Shown: positions 41,171-52,700, counted from the stretch's first letter. The stretch is 64,000 bases of DNA from Haemophilus influenzae (GCF_001457655.1 NZ_LN831035.1:868001-932000), one strand, 5' to 3'. Notes: a model not told the origin generated them from the letters alone. Program-made: numbers and translations.

Positions 41171-42211
41171 CTATTCTTTTGTTTCTGTTAATTTTTTGAA
41201 AGCAGAGGATGATTTGGTAACAAAACCATTATCTGTTCTAATGATTAAATAAACGGCAAGATTATTTTTCTCAGCCACTTCTAACGCCTTGTCTTCCCCC
41301 AGCACAAATAACCCTGTAGATAAGCCATCTGCAGTCATTGAGGTTGGTGCAAGTACCGTAATTGAGGCTAAATGATGCTGAATTGGATAACCTGTTTTCG
41401 GATCAATTTCATGAGCAAAGCGTTTGCCATTTTCTTCAAAGTAAATACGGTAATCGCCAGAACTTGCCATTCCCATATTGTTTAATCCAATGACAGCTTC
41501 AGCCGCTCTTTCGCCTGTTGTAGTTGGTTTTTCAATGGCAATCTGCCAAGGTTTACCTTCAATATTTTTTCCTTTCGCACGAATTTCACCGCCGATTTCA
41601 ACCATGTAATTCTGAGCATTTAGTTGTTCTAACTTTTCAGCCACCTGATCAACGCCAAAACCTTTAGCAATTGACGATAAATCTACGTAAACTTGAGGAA
41701 GTGCTTTGCTTAATGTCGGTTTTGCACCACTCATATCAAGGGCAATTTTATCAATGCCAACCCAGGCTTGGCGTTCAGCTAATTGTTCTGGTGTAGGTTG
41801 TTTTTCGGGGCGTTTTTCAGGACCAAATCCCCATAAATTTACAACTGGACCAACAGTTACATCCAACGCGCCTTCGGTCACTTTATTTAAACGAATCGCT
41901 TCAGCTAATACTTTGGCAAAATCTGCTGAAATCTCAATCGGTGTGTTCACTTGGGTATTTTGATTGAAGCGGCTCAATTCCGAATCTTTTTTGTAAGTGG
42001 ACATTTTCGCATTCACATCTTTTAAGATTGCTTCAATTTCTTCATGCGTCTTTTCAGATGTTGCTTTTATTGAACCATCATCAAGGTATTTAACATGATA
42101 AGTTGTCCCCATTGTTTTACCGCTTAAAGAGATAACTTTTGTTTCTTTTTGACAAGCAGCAAGACTTAATGCCATTGCTACCGCTATGATACCGCTTATT
42201 AATTTTTTCAT
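41171..42211 (-). CDS. apbE: FAD:protein FMN transferase
   Basis: ApbE attaches FMN covalently to threonines of NqrB and NqrC, using FAD. It is a lipoprotein (ALSLAAC, lipidated C20), and acts on the periplasmic side. Conserved segments: GKTMGTTYHVKY, VGPVVNLWGFGP, VDLSSIAKGFGVDQ, VEIGGEIRAKG, and the metal-binding THE C-terminal MTADGLSTGLFVLG. 346 aa. It follows nqrF with a terminator in between, so may be partly uncoupled. Confidence 0.95.
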   Translation of the reverse strand: MKKLISGIIAVAMALSLAACQKETKVISLSGKTMGTTYHVKYLDDGSIKATSEKTHEEIEAILKDVNAKMSTYKKDSELSRFNQNTQVNTPIEISADFAKVLAEAIRLNKVTEGALDVTVGPVVNLWGFGPEKRPEKQPTPEQLAERQAWVGIDKIALDMSGAKPTLSKALPQVYVDLSSIAKGFGVDQVAEKLEQLNAQNYMVEIGGEIRAKGKNIEGKPWQIAIEKPTTTGERAAEAVIGLNNMGMASSGDYRIYFEENGKRFAHEIDPKTGYPIQHHLASITVLAPTSMTADGLSTGLFVLGEDKALEVAEKNNLAVYLIIRTDNGFVTKSSSAFKKLTETKE

Positions 42212-42297
42212 CTGGATTTCCTAAATTTGTGAATTACTGGCAAACTCAACAAAACTTACCTGTAATCATAGAAAATTTTTAAAAACATCTTAAATTT

Positions 42298-42326
42298 TGA
42301 CCGCACTTTATCACAAAGTGCGGTCA
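42298..42326 (-). terminator. nqr operon terminator made of paired uptake cores
   Basis: TGACCGCACTTT (42298-42309) and its complement (42315-42326), 12-bp stem and 5-nt loop, made of two exact inverted uptake sequences. It lies between nqrF and apbE. Confidence 0.75.
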
Positions 42327-42354
42327 GCTTTTATGATGAATTGATTAACTAAAA

Positions 42355-43590
42355 TCAGCCACCAAAGTCATCTAATAAAATGTTTTCATCTTCAACACCA
42401 AGATCTTTCAACATTTTAATTACAGCTGCATTCATCACTGGAGGCCCACACATATAGTATTCACAGTCTTCTGGTGCTTCATGATTTTTCAAGTAGTTTT
42501 CATAAAGTACATTGTGAATAAAGCCTGTATAGCCAGTCCAATTATCTTCAGGCAATGCATCTGAAAGTGCCACGTGCCATACAAAGTTTGGATTTTCAGC
42601 TTGTAATTGGTCAAAGTCTTCTTGATAGAATATTTCACGTTTAGAACGTGCACCATACCAGAACGACATTTTACGTTTAGAATGTAAACGTTTTAATTGG
42701 TCGAAGATATGTGAACGCATTGGAGCCATACCCGCACCACCACCGATAAATACCATTTCTGCATTAGTTTCTTTCGCGAAGAATTCACCAAATGGACCAG
42801 AAATTGTGACTTTATCTCCTGCTTTTAATGACCAAATGTAAGAAGACATTTGACCTGGAGGCGCATCAGGTTGGCGTGGTGGTGGAGTCGCAATACGAAC
42901 GTTAAGCATAATGATACCTTTCTCTTCAGGGTATGAAGCCATTGAGTAAGCACGGATAATATGCTCGTCCACTTTAGAGACATAACGCCATAAATCGTAT
43001 TTATCCCAGTCTTCGTGGTATTCTTCAGGAATATCGAAATCTTTATAGTTCACCACATGTGGCTCAGCTTCGATTTGGATATAACCACCTGCGCGGAAAG
43101 GCACTTCCTCGCCTTCAGGGATCGCTAATTTAAGTTCTTTAATAAAAGTTGCTTTGTTATCGTTAGAAATAACAGTACATTCCCATTTTTTCACGCCGAA
43201 GATTTCTTCTGGAAGTTCAACTTCCATATTACCTTTTACATTAACTTGACAAGCTAGACGATAACCTTCTTTTGCTTCACGTTTGTTAATGTGAGAAAGT
43301 TCGGTTGGAAGAATTTCTCCACCGCCATTTTTCACTTTAACAATACATTGACCACAAGAGCCACCGCCACCGCAAGCAGAAGACACGAAAATACCTTTAC
43401 TTGCTAAAGCCCCTAATAATTTGCCACCTGCAGGTAATGTGATCGCTTTTTCAGGATCGTCATTGATGTCGATAGTAATATCACCAGAATCGACTAATTT
43501 TGATTTCGCAAATAAGATGATTGCCACTAACACTAATACAATAACCGTGAATGCGGCAATACCGAGTGCAAGAATTACTGAATCGCTCAT
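42355..43590 (-). CDS. nqrF: Na+-NQR subunit F
   Basis: NqrF takes electrons from NADH through FAD to a 2Fe-2S centre. An N-terminal membrane helix (residues 5-27) is followed by the ferredoxin domain with [17 protein letters not shown] near residue 68 and a last cysteine in RLACQV. The FAD site is RAYSMASYP, and the NADH site is [14 protein letters not shown]. 411 aa. Last gene of nqrABCDEF. Confidence 0.97.
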   Translation of the reverse strand: MSDSVILALGIAAFTVIVLVLVAIILFAKSKLVDSGDITIDINDDPEKAITLPAGGKLLGALASKGIFVSSACGGGGSCGQCIVKVKNGGGEILPTELSHINKREAKEGYRLACQVNVKGNMEVELPEEIFGVKKWECTVISNDNKATFIKELKLAIPEGEEVPFRAGGYIQIEAEPHVVNYKDFDIPEEYHEDWDKYDLWRYVSKVDEHIIRAYSMASYPEEKGIIMLNVRIATPPPRQPDAPPGQMSSYIWSLKAGDKVTISGPFGEFFAKETNAEMVFIGGGAGMAPMRSHIFDQLKRLHSKRKMSFWYGARSKREIFYQEDFDQLQAENPNFVWHVALSDALPEDNWTGYTGFIHNVLYENYLKNHEAPEDCEYYMCGPPVMNAAVIKMLKDLGVEDENILLDDFGG

Positions 43591-43602
43591 TGATTACACT
43601 CC

Positions 43603-44199
43603 TTATAATTGAATACCAGAGAAAGACATAAAGCCTAGTGCCATTAAACCAACAGAGATAAAGGTAATACCTAAACCTTTTAATCCAGCAGGAATATCAG
43701 CGTATTTCATTTTTTCCGTTAAGCCAGCAAGCGCTACAATCGCTAACATCCAACCTAAACCTGAGCCGAAACCATACACGATAGATTCAGGGAAATTGTA
43801 ATCACGTTGAACCATGAAAGATACCCCACCAAAGATCGCACAGTTTACTGCGATTAAAGGTAAGAAAATCCCTAATGCGTTATAAAGAGATGGCATAAAT
43901 TTATCTAACACCATTTCAAGAATTTGCACTAAACCAGCAATAACCCCAATGAAAGTGATGAAGTTTAAGAATGATAAATCTACACCTTCAATTAAAGCAT
44001 TTTCTTTTAGTACATTTGCATAAATTAATTGGTTTACTGGCACTGCGATACCAAGAACGAAAGTTACCGCAATCCCAAGACCAAACGCAGTGGACACCTT
44101 TTTAGATACCGCTAAGAAAGTACACATTCCTAAGAAGAAAGAAAGTGCCATATTTTCAATGAAGACTGCCTTAACAAATAGGCTAATATAATGTTCCAT
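43603..44199 (-). CDS. nqrE: Na+-NQR subunit E
   Basis: A 198-aa membrane subunit with six spans, paired with NqrD around an intramembrane iron centre. Typical segments: [18 protein letters not shown] (cysteine in span 1) and [13 protein letters not shown] (cysteine in a central span). The gap to nqrD is 3 bp. Confidence 0.96.
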   Translation of the reverse strand: MEHYISLFVKAVFIENMALSFFLGMCTFLAVSKKVSTAFGLGIAVTFVLGIAVPVNQLIYANVLKENALIEGVDLSFLNFITFIGVIAGLVQILEMVLDKFMPSLYNALGIFLPLIAVNCAIFGGVSFMVQRDYNFPESIVYGFGSGLGWMLAIVALAGLTEKMKYADIPAGLKGLGITFISVGLMALGFMSFSGIQL

Positions 44200-44202
44200 T
44201 GA

Positions 44203-44829
44203 TTACTTCTCCTGTTGTTCTGGTTTCCAAGTTCTTAATCCCCAGATCACAAATCCGATGATAAAGAATGCACTTGGTGCAAGTAGGAATAAACCATTTG
44301 CTTGATACCAGCCACCATTTTGAATAGTTTCGAAAATAGTCATACCAAATAATTTACCTGAACCGATAAGTTCACGGAAAAATGCTACGATAATTAACAT
44401 CGAACCATAACCTAAGCCATTTCCGATACCATCTACAAAACTTTCAACTGGAGGGGATTTCATCGCAAATGCTTCAGCACGCCCCATTACGATACAGTTA
44501 GTAATAATCAAACCAACGAATACTGAAAGTTGTTTAGATAAACCATAAGCATAGGCTTTTAGAATTTGATCCACTACGATAACAAGCGAAGCGATGATTG
44601 CGAGCTGTACAATAATACGAATGCTGTTAGGGATATAATTGCGGATTAGGGAAACAAATAAGTTTGATAATCCAGTTACTAAGGTAACTGCAATCGCCAT
44701 AACAAAAGCAGTTTCTAATTTTGTTGTTACAGCTAATGCAGAACAAATCCCTAAGATTTGCAATGCAATAGGGTTGTTTTTAGCAATTGGCGCTAACAAC
44801 AGATCTTTATAACTTGTTTTTCCAGACAT
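44203..44829 (-). CDS. nqrD: Na+-NQR subunit D
   Basis: A 208-aa membrane subunit, the inverted-topology partner of Nqr[22 protein letters not shown] and [17 protein letters not shown] hold the conserved cysteines. The stop overlaps the region of the nqrC end (nqrC ends at 44829), so the genes are translationally close. Confidence 0.96.
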
Positions 44830-45563
44830 TAGTTTGCTCCTGAATGAAGTTTTTCAAGATATGGACCAAAGCCATCTTTGCTGAACCAATAATTAAAGGT
44901 ACCTTGAACACCATTACCTGTTAAAGTTGCACCAGATAAACCATCAATGCTATGTTCATCTTGTGGAGCTTGACCTTTTACAATACGAATGGCAGGTTGA
45001 TGTTGCTCATCAAATAATTTTTTACCTTTAAATAGACTTGCCCAGTTTGGATTTTCAATTTCTCCGCCCAATCCCGGTGTTTCTCCGTGTTGATAGTAAG
45101 TGATTCCATTAATAGTATTACCATCTGGTTGAACAGATACTAAGCCATACATCACTGACCACAAGCCAGTGCCATAAATTGGTAAAATAACTTGTTGAGT
45201 TTGACCCTGTTCATCTTTTACAAGATAAACTTCAGTTGTTTTGCTACGAGAACGAATACGTGCTTTATCCGCATCAGCAGGAATTGCTTGTTGGCTATCA
45301 TCTGCTTGTTGTGTGTATTCACCCGTTGCTAAATCAACGAAACGCGGCTCAATAAATTTTGCATAAGTTTCTTTTACATTCGTATTTGCTTGTAAAAGAC
45401 CAGCTACATTTAAAATATTTTTTTGTTTATCAAGCAATTTTTGTTCTTCTTGTGCAGGCTTTAACATTACTGCGGAACCAGCAACAATAATGGAACAAAC
45501 TAAACTCAGTAGTAGCACAACAAGGATTGTGCCGCCTACGCTGTCTTTATTAAACTTAGCCAT
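44829..45563 (-). CDS. nqrC: Na+-NQR subunit C
   Basis: NqrC carries a covalent FMN on a threonine in the SGATLT motif ([14 protein letters not shown], near residue 218), facing the periplasm. The start at 45563 ([16 protein letters not shown], 244 aa) matches the family and overlaps the end of nqrB by 8 bp. The open frame extends upstream inside nqrB. One N-terminal membrane helix (residues 9-32). Confidence 0.96.
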
Positions 45564-46791
45564 TTGTTCTTGCTCTCCGACGTTTGATATTTGCTTGAAC
45601 AACGATGTAGTCGAAAATCGGTGCAAATAAGTTTGCAAATAAAATCGCTAACATCATTCCTTCTGGATAGGCTGGGTTTACAGTACGAATTAATACAGCC
45701 ATTACGCCAATTAATGCACCGTACCACCATTTACCAGTATTAGTAAAAGATGCTGAAACAGGATCGGTCGCCATAAATACCATACCCAATGCAAACCCAC
45801 CTAAAACAAAGTGCCAATGCCAAGGCATTGAGAACATAGGGTTAGTCTCTGAGCCAATTAGGTTAAACAAGGTTGAGGTTGCAATCATGCCAATCATCAC
45901 ACCAGCAATAATGCGCCAAGCTGCAATGCGAGTGAATACAATAACAGCACCGCCAATTAAAATTGCAAGGGTAGAAACTTCCCCCATTGAACCAGGTAAG
46001 TTACCAACAAAAGCATCCATCCAAGTAATTGGAGCGCCTGTTACGGTATGTTGCAATGCACCTTGACCACCTTGTGACCACTGTGAAAGTGCGGTTGCAC
46101 CAGAGAAACCATCTGCGGCAGTCCAAACCGTATCGCCTGAAATTTGAGCTGGATATGCGAAGAATAAGAACGCACGACCAGCAAGTGCAGGGTTCATAAA
46201 GTTACGACCTACGCCACCAAAAATTTCTTTTGCAACAATGATACCAAAAGTAATACCTAATGCGGCTTGCCATAGTGGCAATGTTGGTGGAACGATCAAG
46301 GCAAATAAAATGGTTGAAACGAACATTCCTTCATTTACTTCGTGACCACGAACCACAGAGAATAACAATTCCCAAATAGTACAAACGGTAAATACCACTA
46401 AGTAAATTGGTAAAAAGAAAATTGCTCCAAGAGCCATTTTAGAGCCCCAAGTTGCATTGGCAGTTAAATCTAAACCTAATGAACTTGCAAGAGCATAGTG
46501 CCAATCGTTAGCAATTAGTTGATCTAAATTGCCTAATTGATTTAACGCTGGAATCGCTTGGTTACCCACATTGTACATCCCATAGAAAATCGCAGGGAAC
46601 AACGCAAGGAAAACCGTAATCATCATACGTTTTGAATCTAACGCATCACGAACGTGAGTGTTTTTGTGCGTTACCGTACCAGGTGTATAAAGCAAGGTAT
46701 AAATCGATTCAAAGATCGGATAAAGCTTGCTGTATTTACCACCGGGTAAAAACGCGGGTTCCATTTTTTCAAAAAGATTTTTCAAACCCAT
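45556..46791 (-). CDS. nqrB: Na+-NQR subunit B
   Basis: The large membrane subunit (411 aa, about ten spans) with a covalent FMN on the threonine of [13 protein letters not shown] near residue 230, a riboflavin site and part of the sodium path. It begins [19 protein letters not shown]. 2 bp from nqrA upstream; overlaps nqrC by 8 bp. Uptake core at 46087. Confidence 0.97.
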   Translation of the reverse strand: MGLKNLFEKMEPAFLPGGKYSKLYPIFESIYTLLYTPGTVTHKNTHVRDALDSKRMMITVFLALFPAIFYGMYNVGNQAIPALNQLGNLDQLIANDWHYALASSLGLDLTANATWGSKMALGAIFFLPIYLVVFTVCTIWELLFSVVRGHEVNEGMFVSTILFALIVPPTLPLWQAALGITFGIIVAKEIFGGVGRNFMNPALAGRAFLFFAYPAQISGDTVWTAADGFSGATALSQWSQGGQGALQHTVTGAPITWMDAFVGNLPGSMGEVSTLAILIGGAVIVFTRIAAWRIIAGVMIGMIATSTLFNLIGSETNPMFSMPWHWHFVLGGFALGMVFMATDPVSASFTNTGKWWYGALIGVMAVLIRTVNPAYPEGMMLAILFANLFAPIFDYIVVQANIKRRRARTNG

Positions 46792-46793
46792 TT

Positions 46794-48137
46794 TTAACCT
46801 TCCTTCTCAATCTTATCTAAGACTTGACGCAAGATTGAACCGTATTCATATTTGCCTGGACAAACGAAAGAACATAACGCCAAGTCTTCTTCGTCTAATT
46901 CCAGACAACCTAACTCTTGAGCGCCATCAGTATCGCCCACGATTAAATCACGTAATAATAATGTAGGTAAAATGTCCAACGGCATTACGCGCTCATAGCT
47001 ACCGATTGGCACCATTGCACGTTCGCCACCATTTTCTGAAGTAGTAAAATTAAACAATTTTTTACTGAAGTGGCCTAATACGGTACGAGTCACAGAATAT
47101 TTATTGGCTTGTGGCATAATCCAACCAAAAAATTCTTTTTCATTACCTTCAGCGATTACTGATACTTGCAGAGCATAGCGACCTAAATAATCATGTGAAT
47201 CTTTTGCTATTTGACCACAAAGAACTGAGCCAGAAATTACACGATTTTTACCCGCACTTAATTCATTTTGGGTTAATTGAGAAAGATTAGCACCGATTAT
47301 TGTACGTACTAAACGAGGTTCTTTCACTTGAGGACCTGCAAGAGAAATTACTCGTTCTGAATAAAGTTCGCCTGTTGTAAATAATTTACCTACAGCGATC
47401 ACATCTTGATAATTGATATGCCATACAGTTTTTTGAATACCGACAGGATCAATAAAGTGAATATGCGTCCCTACAAGACCAGCTGGATGAACACCAGTAA
47501 AATCATGAATCTGTAAATTTTCAAGATCAGCAGTGGGAATATTAGAATCGCCCGCTTTACATAAGTGTAATGGTTTTGAAGGGAATAGACGACTTAATAC
47601 GGTTAAACCGTTAGTGAAGTCTTGCGAATATTCTTTTAATACGACAGAGGGATCGGCTGCTAATGGATTGGTATCCATCGCGTTTACAAAAATAGAAGAT
47701 GCTTCACTTTCAATGGATGGAACTTTACTAAATGGACGAGTACGTAATGCCGTCCATAAGCCAGATTCTATCAAGTTTTGTTTTACTTGTTCAGAAGAAA
47801 GTGTATTCAATTGTTCTGTGCTATATTTTGCAAAAGTGATTTTTTCATCACCTTCTACATTAATAACAACAGATTGTAATACCCGTTTTTCGCCACGATT
47901 GATTGCAGTGATGGTACCGCTTGCAGGGGCTGTAAAAATTACACCAGGATTTTTTTTGTCTTCAAAAAGTACTTGACCTTTTTTCACAACATCGCCTTCG
48001 CGTACCTTCATTGAAGGACGCATCCCCACATACTCCTCACCTAGAATCGCAACTTGATTCACAGCGTTGCCGCTATGGATTACTTGTGCTGGTTTTCCCG
48101 CGATTGGGAGATCCAAACCTTTCTTAATTGTAATCAT
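46794..48137 (-). CDS. nqrA: Na+-NQR subunit A
   Basis: The peripheral ubiquinone-binding subunit of the sodium pump. The start at 48137 ([19 protein letters not shown]) gives 447 aa, as in Vibrio (446); seven extra codons upstream are unlikely. Contains [18 protein letters not shown] and [17 protein letters not shown]. First gene of the six-gene operon, with about 290 bp of leader and spacer upstream. Confidence 0.97.
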   Translation of the reverse strand: MITIKKGLDLPIAGKPAQVIHSGNAVNQVAILGEEYVGMRPSMKVREGDVVKKGQVLFEDKKNPGVIFTAPASGTITAINRGEKRVLQSVVINVEGDEKITFAKYSTEQLNTLSSEQVKQNLIESGLWTALRTRPFSKVPSIESEASSIFVNAMDTNPLAADPSVVLKEYSQDFTNGLTVLSRLFPSKPLHLCKAGDSNIPTADLENLQIHDFTGVHPAGLVGTHIHFIDPVGIQKTVWHINYQDVIAVGKLFTTGELYSERVISLAGPQVKEPRLVRTIIGANLSQLTQNELSAGKNRVISGSVLCGQIAKDSHDYLGRYALQVSVIAEGNEKEFFGWIMPQANKYSVTRTVLGHFSKKLFNFTTSENGGERAMVPIGSYERVMPLDILPTLLLRDLIVGDTDGAQELGCLELDEEDLALCSFVCPGKYEYGSILRQVLDKIEKEG

Positions 48138-48335
48138 ACTATTTGCACTACTTTTCAAGGTTAAAAATACAATTGCTAATATAGTAAAAATACCCTAGAA
48201 GCAATCTCACGTTTGAGTGTGACAAACCGCTAAAAAAACATTAATGTCACAAAATAAAAAACTCAAATGGATTGATTTCACAGTTAATAATTTTACCGAG
48301 AAATCGAATTTGGACTAAATTAAACGCCTCATTCT

Positions 48336-48380
48336 AGCGAAAATCTCTGTTTTTCGCTACTTAAACAGAGGGTTTTTTGT
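48336..48380. promoter_or_regulatory. two overlapping, mutually exclusive hairpins between bolA and nqrA
   Basis: AGCGAAAA/TTTTCGCT (48336-48343 with 48351-48358) and CTCTGTTT/AAACAGAG (48345-48352 with 48363-48370) share bases, so only one can form at once. A T run follows on the plus strand (48373-48378). On the minus strand it lies after bolA and about 200 bp before nqrA, so it may end bolA transcripts. Confidence 0.4.
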
Positions 48381-48427
48381 TAGAACTTTTTGCGATATAT
48401 CAAAAATGTTACATTTTTATAACAAAA

Positions 48428-48739
48428 TTAACGCCCAATACCTGCACATTTTGTTGAGTGCGGTACAGTTTCATTTTGTGCTTTCCATTCTTCTGGAGTG
48501 AATAAATGTAATGCTAATGCGTGAATACTATGATTTAATTCTTAGTTCAATAATTGATAAATACGCTGATGACGTTGTACTTTTCGAATATTTTTAAAGT
48601 CTGCGCTGACAATAACGCATTTAAAATGTGATTCAGAACCTCGATTAGAGTGATGTAAATGGCTTTCATTTTCTATTGCTAAAAAGTGCGGTTGAAATTT
48701 TTTTTGAATTTTTTGCTCAATAATTTGTTGAATTGACAC
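48428..48739 (-). pseudogene. bolA: bolA split by an in-frame TAA
   Basis: BolA proteins regulate morphology and work with monothiol glutaredoxins in iron-sulfur handling. The reading from ATG 48739 (MSIQQIIEQKIQKKFQPHFLAI, then GSESHFKCVIVSADF, then QRHQRIYQLLN) stops at TAA (48542-48544). It continues in the same frame with ELNHSIHALALHLFTPEEW to a natural TAA at 48428. The restored product has 103 codons, the normal BolA length, and the post-stop part aligns with E. coli BolA (TTVHALALHTYTIKEW). A single base change (for example from GAA, CAA or AAA) explains it. The 65-residue stub keeps much of the KH-like fold but loses its last helix. Uptake core at 48684. Confidence 0.85.
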
Positions 48740-48832
48740 TATAAGTTCTCCACAAAAACTAAAATGAAACGCTATACATTAATAAGGAAGTTTGTAAGAA
48801 TAGCACAATTCTAATTGATTTATGGGGAAATT

Positions 48833-49432
48833 ATGGCATTAGTAAACAAAATTAAAACATTATCATCAGTAGGTATTCTAGCTGCTACATTATTTCTTGC
48901 AGGCTGCCAAGCACAATCAAATATATTAGCATTTACACCGCCTGTGCCAAGTGCTTCAATGAATGTTAATCGAACTGCCGTTGTATCTGTTACAACAAAA
49001 GATAGCCGCACAATACAAGAGATTGCGAGTTATACGAAACACGGGGAACTGATTAAATTAAATGCATCCCCAAGTGTTACACAATTATTTCAGCAAGTGA
49101 TGCAGCAAAATTTAATTAGTAAAGGCTTTAGAATTGGGCAATTAAATGGTTCAAATGCGTGGGTAACTGTAGATGTGCATGAATTTGGTACGCAAGTAGA
49201 ACAAGGTAATCTTCGTTATAAACTTAATACTAAAATTCAAGCGACAGTTTATGTACAAGGTGCGAAAGGTTCGTATAATAAATCATTTAATGTCACGCGT
49301 TCACAAGAGGGCGTATTTAATGCGGACAATGATGAAATTCATAAAGTGCTATCTCAAACTTTTAATGATATTGTGAACAATATTTATCAAGATCAAGAAG
49401 TTGCGGCTGCGATTAACCAATATTCTAATTAA
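48833..49432 (+). CDS. YajG-family lipoprotein
   Basis: A 199-aa predicted lipoprotein: signal [25 protein letters not shown] with lipobox LAGC. The mature region has [24 protein letters not shown] and a C-terminal [11 protein letters not shown], which resembles YajG, whose role is not settled. In E. coli yajG lies beside bolA, and here it stands divergent from the broken bolA, which strengthens the identity. Start at 48833 after GGGGAAA. Confidence 0.8.
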   Translation: MALVNKIKTLSSVGILAATLFLAGCQAQSNILAFTPPVPSASMNVNRTAVVSVTTKDSRTIQEIASYTKHGELIKLNASPSVTQLFQQVMQQNLISKGFRIGQLNGSNAWVTVDVHEFGTQVEQGNLRYKLNTKIQATVYVQGAKGSYNKSFNVTRSQEGVFNADNDEIHKVLSQTFNDIVNNIYQDQEVAAAINQYSN

Positions 49433-49447
49433 TCACATATCTACAGT

Positions 49448-49471
49448 GAGGAAGATTGAACAATCTTCCTC
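49448..49471 (+). terminator. terminator after the YajG-type gene
   Basis: GAGGAAGATTG (49448-49458) and its complement (49461-49471), 11-bp stem, 2-nt apex, followed by TTTTT. Confidence 0.85.
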
Positions 49472-49647
49472 TTTTTCTATCACGCTATTTCATTCTACAT
49501 ACTAGGCTTCACATAAAATTATTTCAAACTAATCATCTGTTCAAAAGAATAAAAAATATTCATAAAACCAATTAAATCAATTTATAGCATTCTTTATAAA
49601 AATTAGGCAAAATACGGAAAATTTTTGAGTTCAAAAAGGATCAAACT

Positions 49648-51018
49648 ATGACTAAACATTATGATTATATTGCTATTGGCGGTGGCAGTGGCGGTATTGC
49701 GTCTCTAAATCGAGCAGCAAGCTATGGAAAAAAATGTGCAATCATTGAAGCAAAACATCTTGGAGGCACTTGTGTAAATGTAGGTTGCGTACCTAAAAAA
49801 GTAATGTTTTATGGCGCGCATATTGCAGAAGCAATCAACAATTATGCGCCAGATTATGGTTTTGATGTTGAAGTGAAAAAATTTGATTTTTCAAAACTGA
49901 TTGAAAGTCGCCAAGCCTATATTAGTCGTATCCATACATCTTATAATAATGTATTAGCGAAAAATAATATTGATGTAATTAATGGTTTCGGAAAATTTGT
50001 CGATGCCCATACTATTGAAGTAACACTTGCTGATGGTACAAAAGAGCAAGTAACCGCAGATCATATTTTAATCGCAACTGGTGGCCGCCCATATCGTCCA
50101 AATATTAAAGGACAAGAATACGGCATTGATTCGGATGGTTTCTTTGCATTAACCGAATTACCAAAACGTGCTGTTGTTATTGGTGCAGGCTATATTGCTG
50201 TTGAACTTTCTGGCGTATTAAACAGCTTAGGCGTGGAAACACATTTATTAGTGCGTCGCCATGCGCCAATGCGTAATCAGGATCCATTAATCGTAGAAAC
50301 ATTAGTGGAAGTGCTTGCGCAAGATGGAATTCAATTACATACCAATTCTACCCCATCTGAAATTGTAAAAAATGCAGATGGTTCACTTACTGTAAAATGT
50401 GATGGTCAATCTGATGTTACCGTAGATTGCGTTATTTGGGCGGCAGGTCGTGTTCCAGCGACAGATAAAATTGGCTTAGAAAATGCAGGTGTAGAAACAA
50501 ATGAACACGGCTATGTCAAAGTAGATAAATATCAAAATACTAATGTGAAAGGCATTTATGCGGTAGGCGATATTATTGAAAACGGCATTGAATTAACACC
50601 AGTTGCAGTTGCAGCAGGTCGTCGCCTTTCTGAGCGTTTATTTAATAATAAACCGACTGAATATTTAGATTACAGTTTAGTTCCAACCGTTGTATTTAGC
50701 CATCCGCCTATCGGCACTGTAGGTTTAACTGAACCGCAAGCGATTGAGCAGTACGGCGCAGAAAATGTTAAGGTATATAAATCTTTTTTCACAGCGATGT
50801 ACACTGCGGTAACTCAACATCGCCAACCGTGCAAAATGAAATTAGTTTGTGTGGGTAAAGATGAAAAAGTTGTGGGTTTACATGGTATTGGTTTCGGTGT
50901 AGATGAAATGATTCAAGGATTTGCAGTAGCAATCAAAATGGGCGCAACAAAAGCTGATTTTGACAATACGGTGGCAATTCATCCAACAGGTTCAGAAGAA
51001 TTTGTAACAATGCGTTAA
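49648..51018 (+). CDS. gor: glutathione reductase
   Basis: Gor reduces oxidised glutathione with NADPH; this fits the glutathione-dependent AdhC/FghA pathway of the window. FAD site [12 protein letters not shown] (residues 8-19). Redox disulfide C42-C47 in [18 protein letters not shown] site [17 protein letters not shown] near 173 with RRHAPMR as 2'-phosphate contacts. C-terminal catalytic [10 protein letters not shown]. 456 aa. Confidence 0.97.
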   Translation: MTKHYDYIAIGGGSGGIASLNRAASYGKKCAIIEAKHLGGTCVNVGCVPKKVMFYGAHIAEAINNYAPDYGFDVEVKKFDFSKLIESRQAYISRIHTSYNNVLAKNNIDVINGFGKFVDAHTIEVTLADGTKEQVTADHILIATGGRPYRPNIKGQEYGIDSDGFFALTELPKRAVVIGAGYIAVELSGVLNSLGVETHLLVRRHAPMRNQDPLIVETLVEVLAQDGIQLHTNSTPSEIVKNADGSLTVKCDGQSDVTVDCVIWAAGRVPATDKIGLENAGVETNEHGYVKVDKYQNTNVKGIYAVGDIIENGIELTPVAVAAGRRLSERLFNNKPTEYLDYSLVPTVVFSHPPIGTVGLTEPQAIEQYGAENVKVYKSFFTAMYTAVTQHRQPCKMKLVCVGKDEKVVGLHGIGFGVDEMIQGFAVAIKMGATKADFDNTVAIHPTGSEEFVTMR

Positions 51019-51038
51019 TTGTTCAAATGAAAGAAGAA

Positions 51039-51064
51039 AAAGGCAGTAAGGTTATACTGCCTTT
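51039..51064. terminator. terminator between gor and psd
   Basis: AAAGGCAGTA (51039-51048) and TACTGCCTTT (51055-51064). A second pair, CAGGATTT/AAATCCTG (51089-51096 with 51118-51125), lies beside the psd stop and probably ends psd on the minus strand. Confidence 0.65.
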
Positions 51065-51126
51065 AAAGAAGTGAGAAATATCTATTTTCAGGATTTGTTT
51101 CTGTCATTTATGGAAATAAATCCTGT

Positions 51127-51999
51127 TTATTTTTTATATGCCAAGATTTCGCCCATGCGAACAGGTTCATTTACGCTTAAATGATCAGCCAAACGCACTT
51201 GATTGGCTTGGAATAAATTAATTACTGTTGAACCAAGTTGGAACCAACCCATTTCTTGACCTTTCAATAATTTGACCGCACTTTCGCCTTCATAAGTCCA
51301 AGTTTTCACTTCGTTGTGGCGTGGTGGATTAATTACGCCTGCCCAAGTTGTGCCAATACTTGCAGTGATGGTTGCACCCACTAAAATTTGTACCATTGTG
51401 CCAAATTCAGTATCAAATACACAAATCACACGTTCATTACGTGCAAATAAATTTGGTACATGTTGGGCTAAAAATGGATTCACAGAGAATAAATCACCCG
51501 GCACATAAATCATTTTGCGTAGCGTAGCATCGCACGGCATATGCACTCGGTGATAATCACGAGGAGAAAGATAAGTAGTAGCAAATTCCCCATTTTTAAA
51601 GGTTTCCACTAATTCTTTATCTTCTGCCAGTAAGTCTTCTAGGCTGAAAAAATGCCCCTTAGCTTGCAATAAAAGATTATCGTCAATATGACCGCACTCA
51701 CTAATGCGACCGTCTGCTGGTAAACAAAGTGTGGTTGGATTTTGATTAATTGGACGCGCGTTTTCTTTTAACGGACGAATAAAAAATTCATTAAAACTTG
51801 CGTAATCAGAAAATTGTTCTTTTTGCGCAATGCTCATATCAATGTTGTATTTTTTCGCAAAAGCTTTAATTACAAAATGTGTTGTTTTGCCCCATTTTTG
51901 TTTAGCAAACCAGCCAGCAATTTGAGTTAAATAAATTTGCGGCATGACATATTGAAATGCCACTTTTAAGCGTTGCCAATAAGAATTTGAAGTCATCAT
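51127..51999 (-). CDS. psd: phosphatidylserine decarboxylase
   Basis: Psd makes phosphatidylethanolamine from phosphatidylserine at the inner membrane. The proenzyme cuts itself at the LGST motif; here the serine is residue 257 (WFQLGSTVINLF), becoming the pyruvoyl group of the small subunit. 290 aa. The ATG at 51999 is followed by another ATG (51996); AAGGAAAG precedes both. Upstream 150 bp has no gene. Uptake core at 51275. Confidence 0.96.
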   Translation of the reverse strand: MMTSNSYWQRLKVAFQYVMPQIYLTQIAGWFAKQKWGKTTHFVIKAFAKKYNIDMSIAQKEQFSDYASFNEFFIRPLKENARPINQNPTTLCLPADGRISECGHIDDNLLLQAKGHFFSLEDLLAEDKELVETFKNGEFATTYLSPRDYHRVHMPCDATLRKMIYVPGDLFSVNPFLAQHVPNLFARNERVICVFDTEFGTMVQILVGATITASIGTTWAGVINPPRHNEVKTWTYEGESAVKLLKGQEMGWFQLGSTVINLFQANQVRLADHLSVNEPVRMGEILAYKK

Positions 52000-52153
52000 T
52001 ATCTTTCCTTGTTAAAAAAAGAGGCGTGATTATAGCAATTTTTATCAAAGTGCCAACTTTTTTGGTAATTAGAAATTTTTCTCTCGTTATTATCCAATAA
52101 AAATGTGATTTCCCTTTGACTATCTTCGTAACAACAGGTAATATTCACGCCCT

Positions 52154-52678
52154 ATGCAAAAGGTAAAACTACCCCTAACCGTTGATCCGGTAAAAGATGC
52201 TCAAAGACGGCTTGATTATGTTGGTTATTATTCGGCAAATCAGCTTGAGCGTTTGGCGGAATCAGTGGTAAACGTGCTCAGCGATGCACAGGTAACATTA
52301 TCGTTTTATGTTGATCCACAAAAATTAGTGGTGATGAAAGGTAAAGTACAGATTGATATCGAGCTTGAATGTCAGCGTTGTAACGAACCTTACAAACAAA
52401 CATTGGAATGTGAGTTTACTTATAGTCCAGTGGCTAATTGGGATCAGGCTGATGACTTGCCCGAAATTTATGAGCCAATCGAGTTCAATGAGTTTGGCGA
52501 AATAGATTTAATTGGCACGGTGGAAGATGAGCTAATTTTAGCTTTGCCGCTTGTACCAATGCATTCATCTGAACACTGTGAAGTGTCCGCGCAGGAACAG
52601 GTTTTTGGCGAATTGCCTGAAGAATTGGCAAAAAAACCGAACCCGTTCGCTGTATTAGCTAATTTAAAGCAAAAGTAA
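52154..52678 (+). CDS. yceD: YceD / DUF177 protein (23S rRNA accumulation)
   Basis: YceD family proteins sit before rpmF in almost all bacteria and affect 23S rRNA accumulation. The 174-aa product has [24 protein letters not shown] (cysteine-rich, about residues 73-96) and a family ending in [13 protein letters not shown]. 22 bp before rpmF; co-transcribed with the rpmF-fab cluster. Confidence 0.9.
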   Translation: MQKVKLPLTVDPVKDAQRRLDYVGYYSANQLERLAESVVNVLSDAQVTLSFYVDPQKLVVMKGKVQIDIELECQRCNEPYKQTLECEFTYSPVANWDQADDLPEIYEPIEFNEFGEIDLIGTVEDELILALPLVPMHSSEHCEVSAQEQVFGELPEELAKKPNPFAVLANLKQK

Positions 52679-52700
52679 ATTAAATTTAGGAGTATAGCCA

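Noticed and set aside
47533-47976. 147-codon plus-strand open frame
   Set aside because: Antisense shadow of nqrA, with no family resemblance or start signal.
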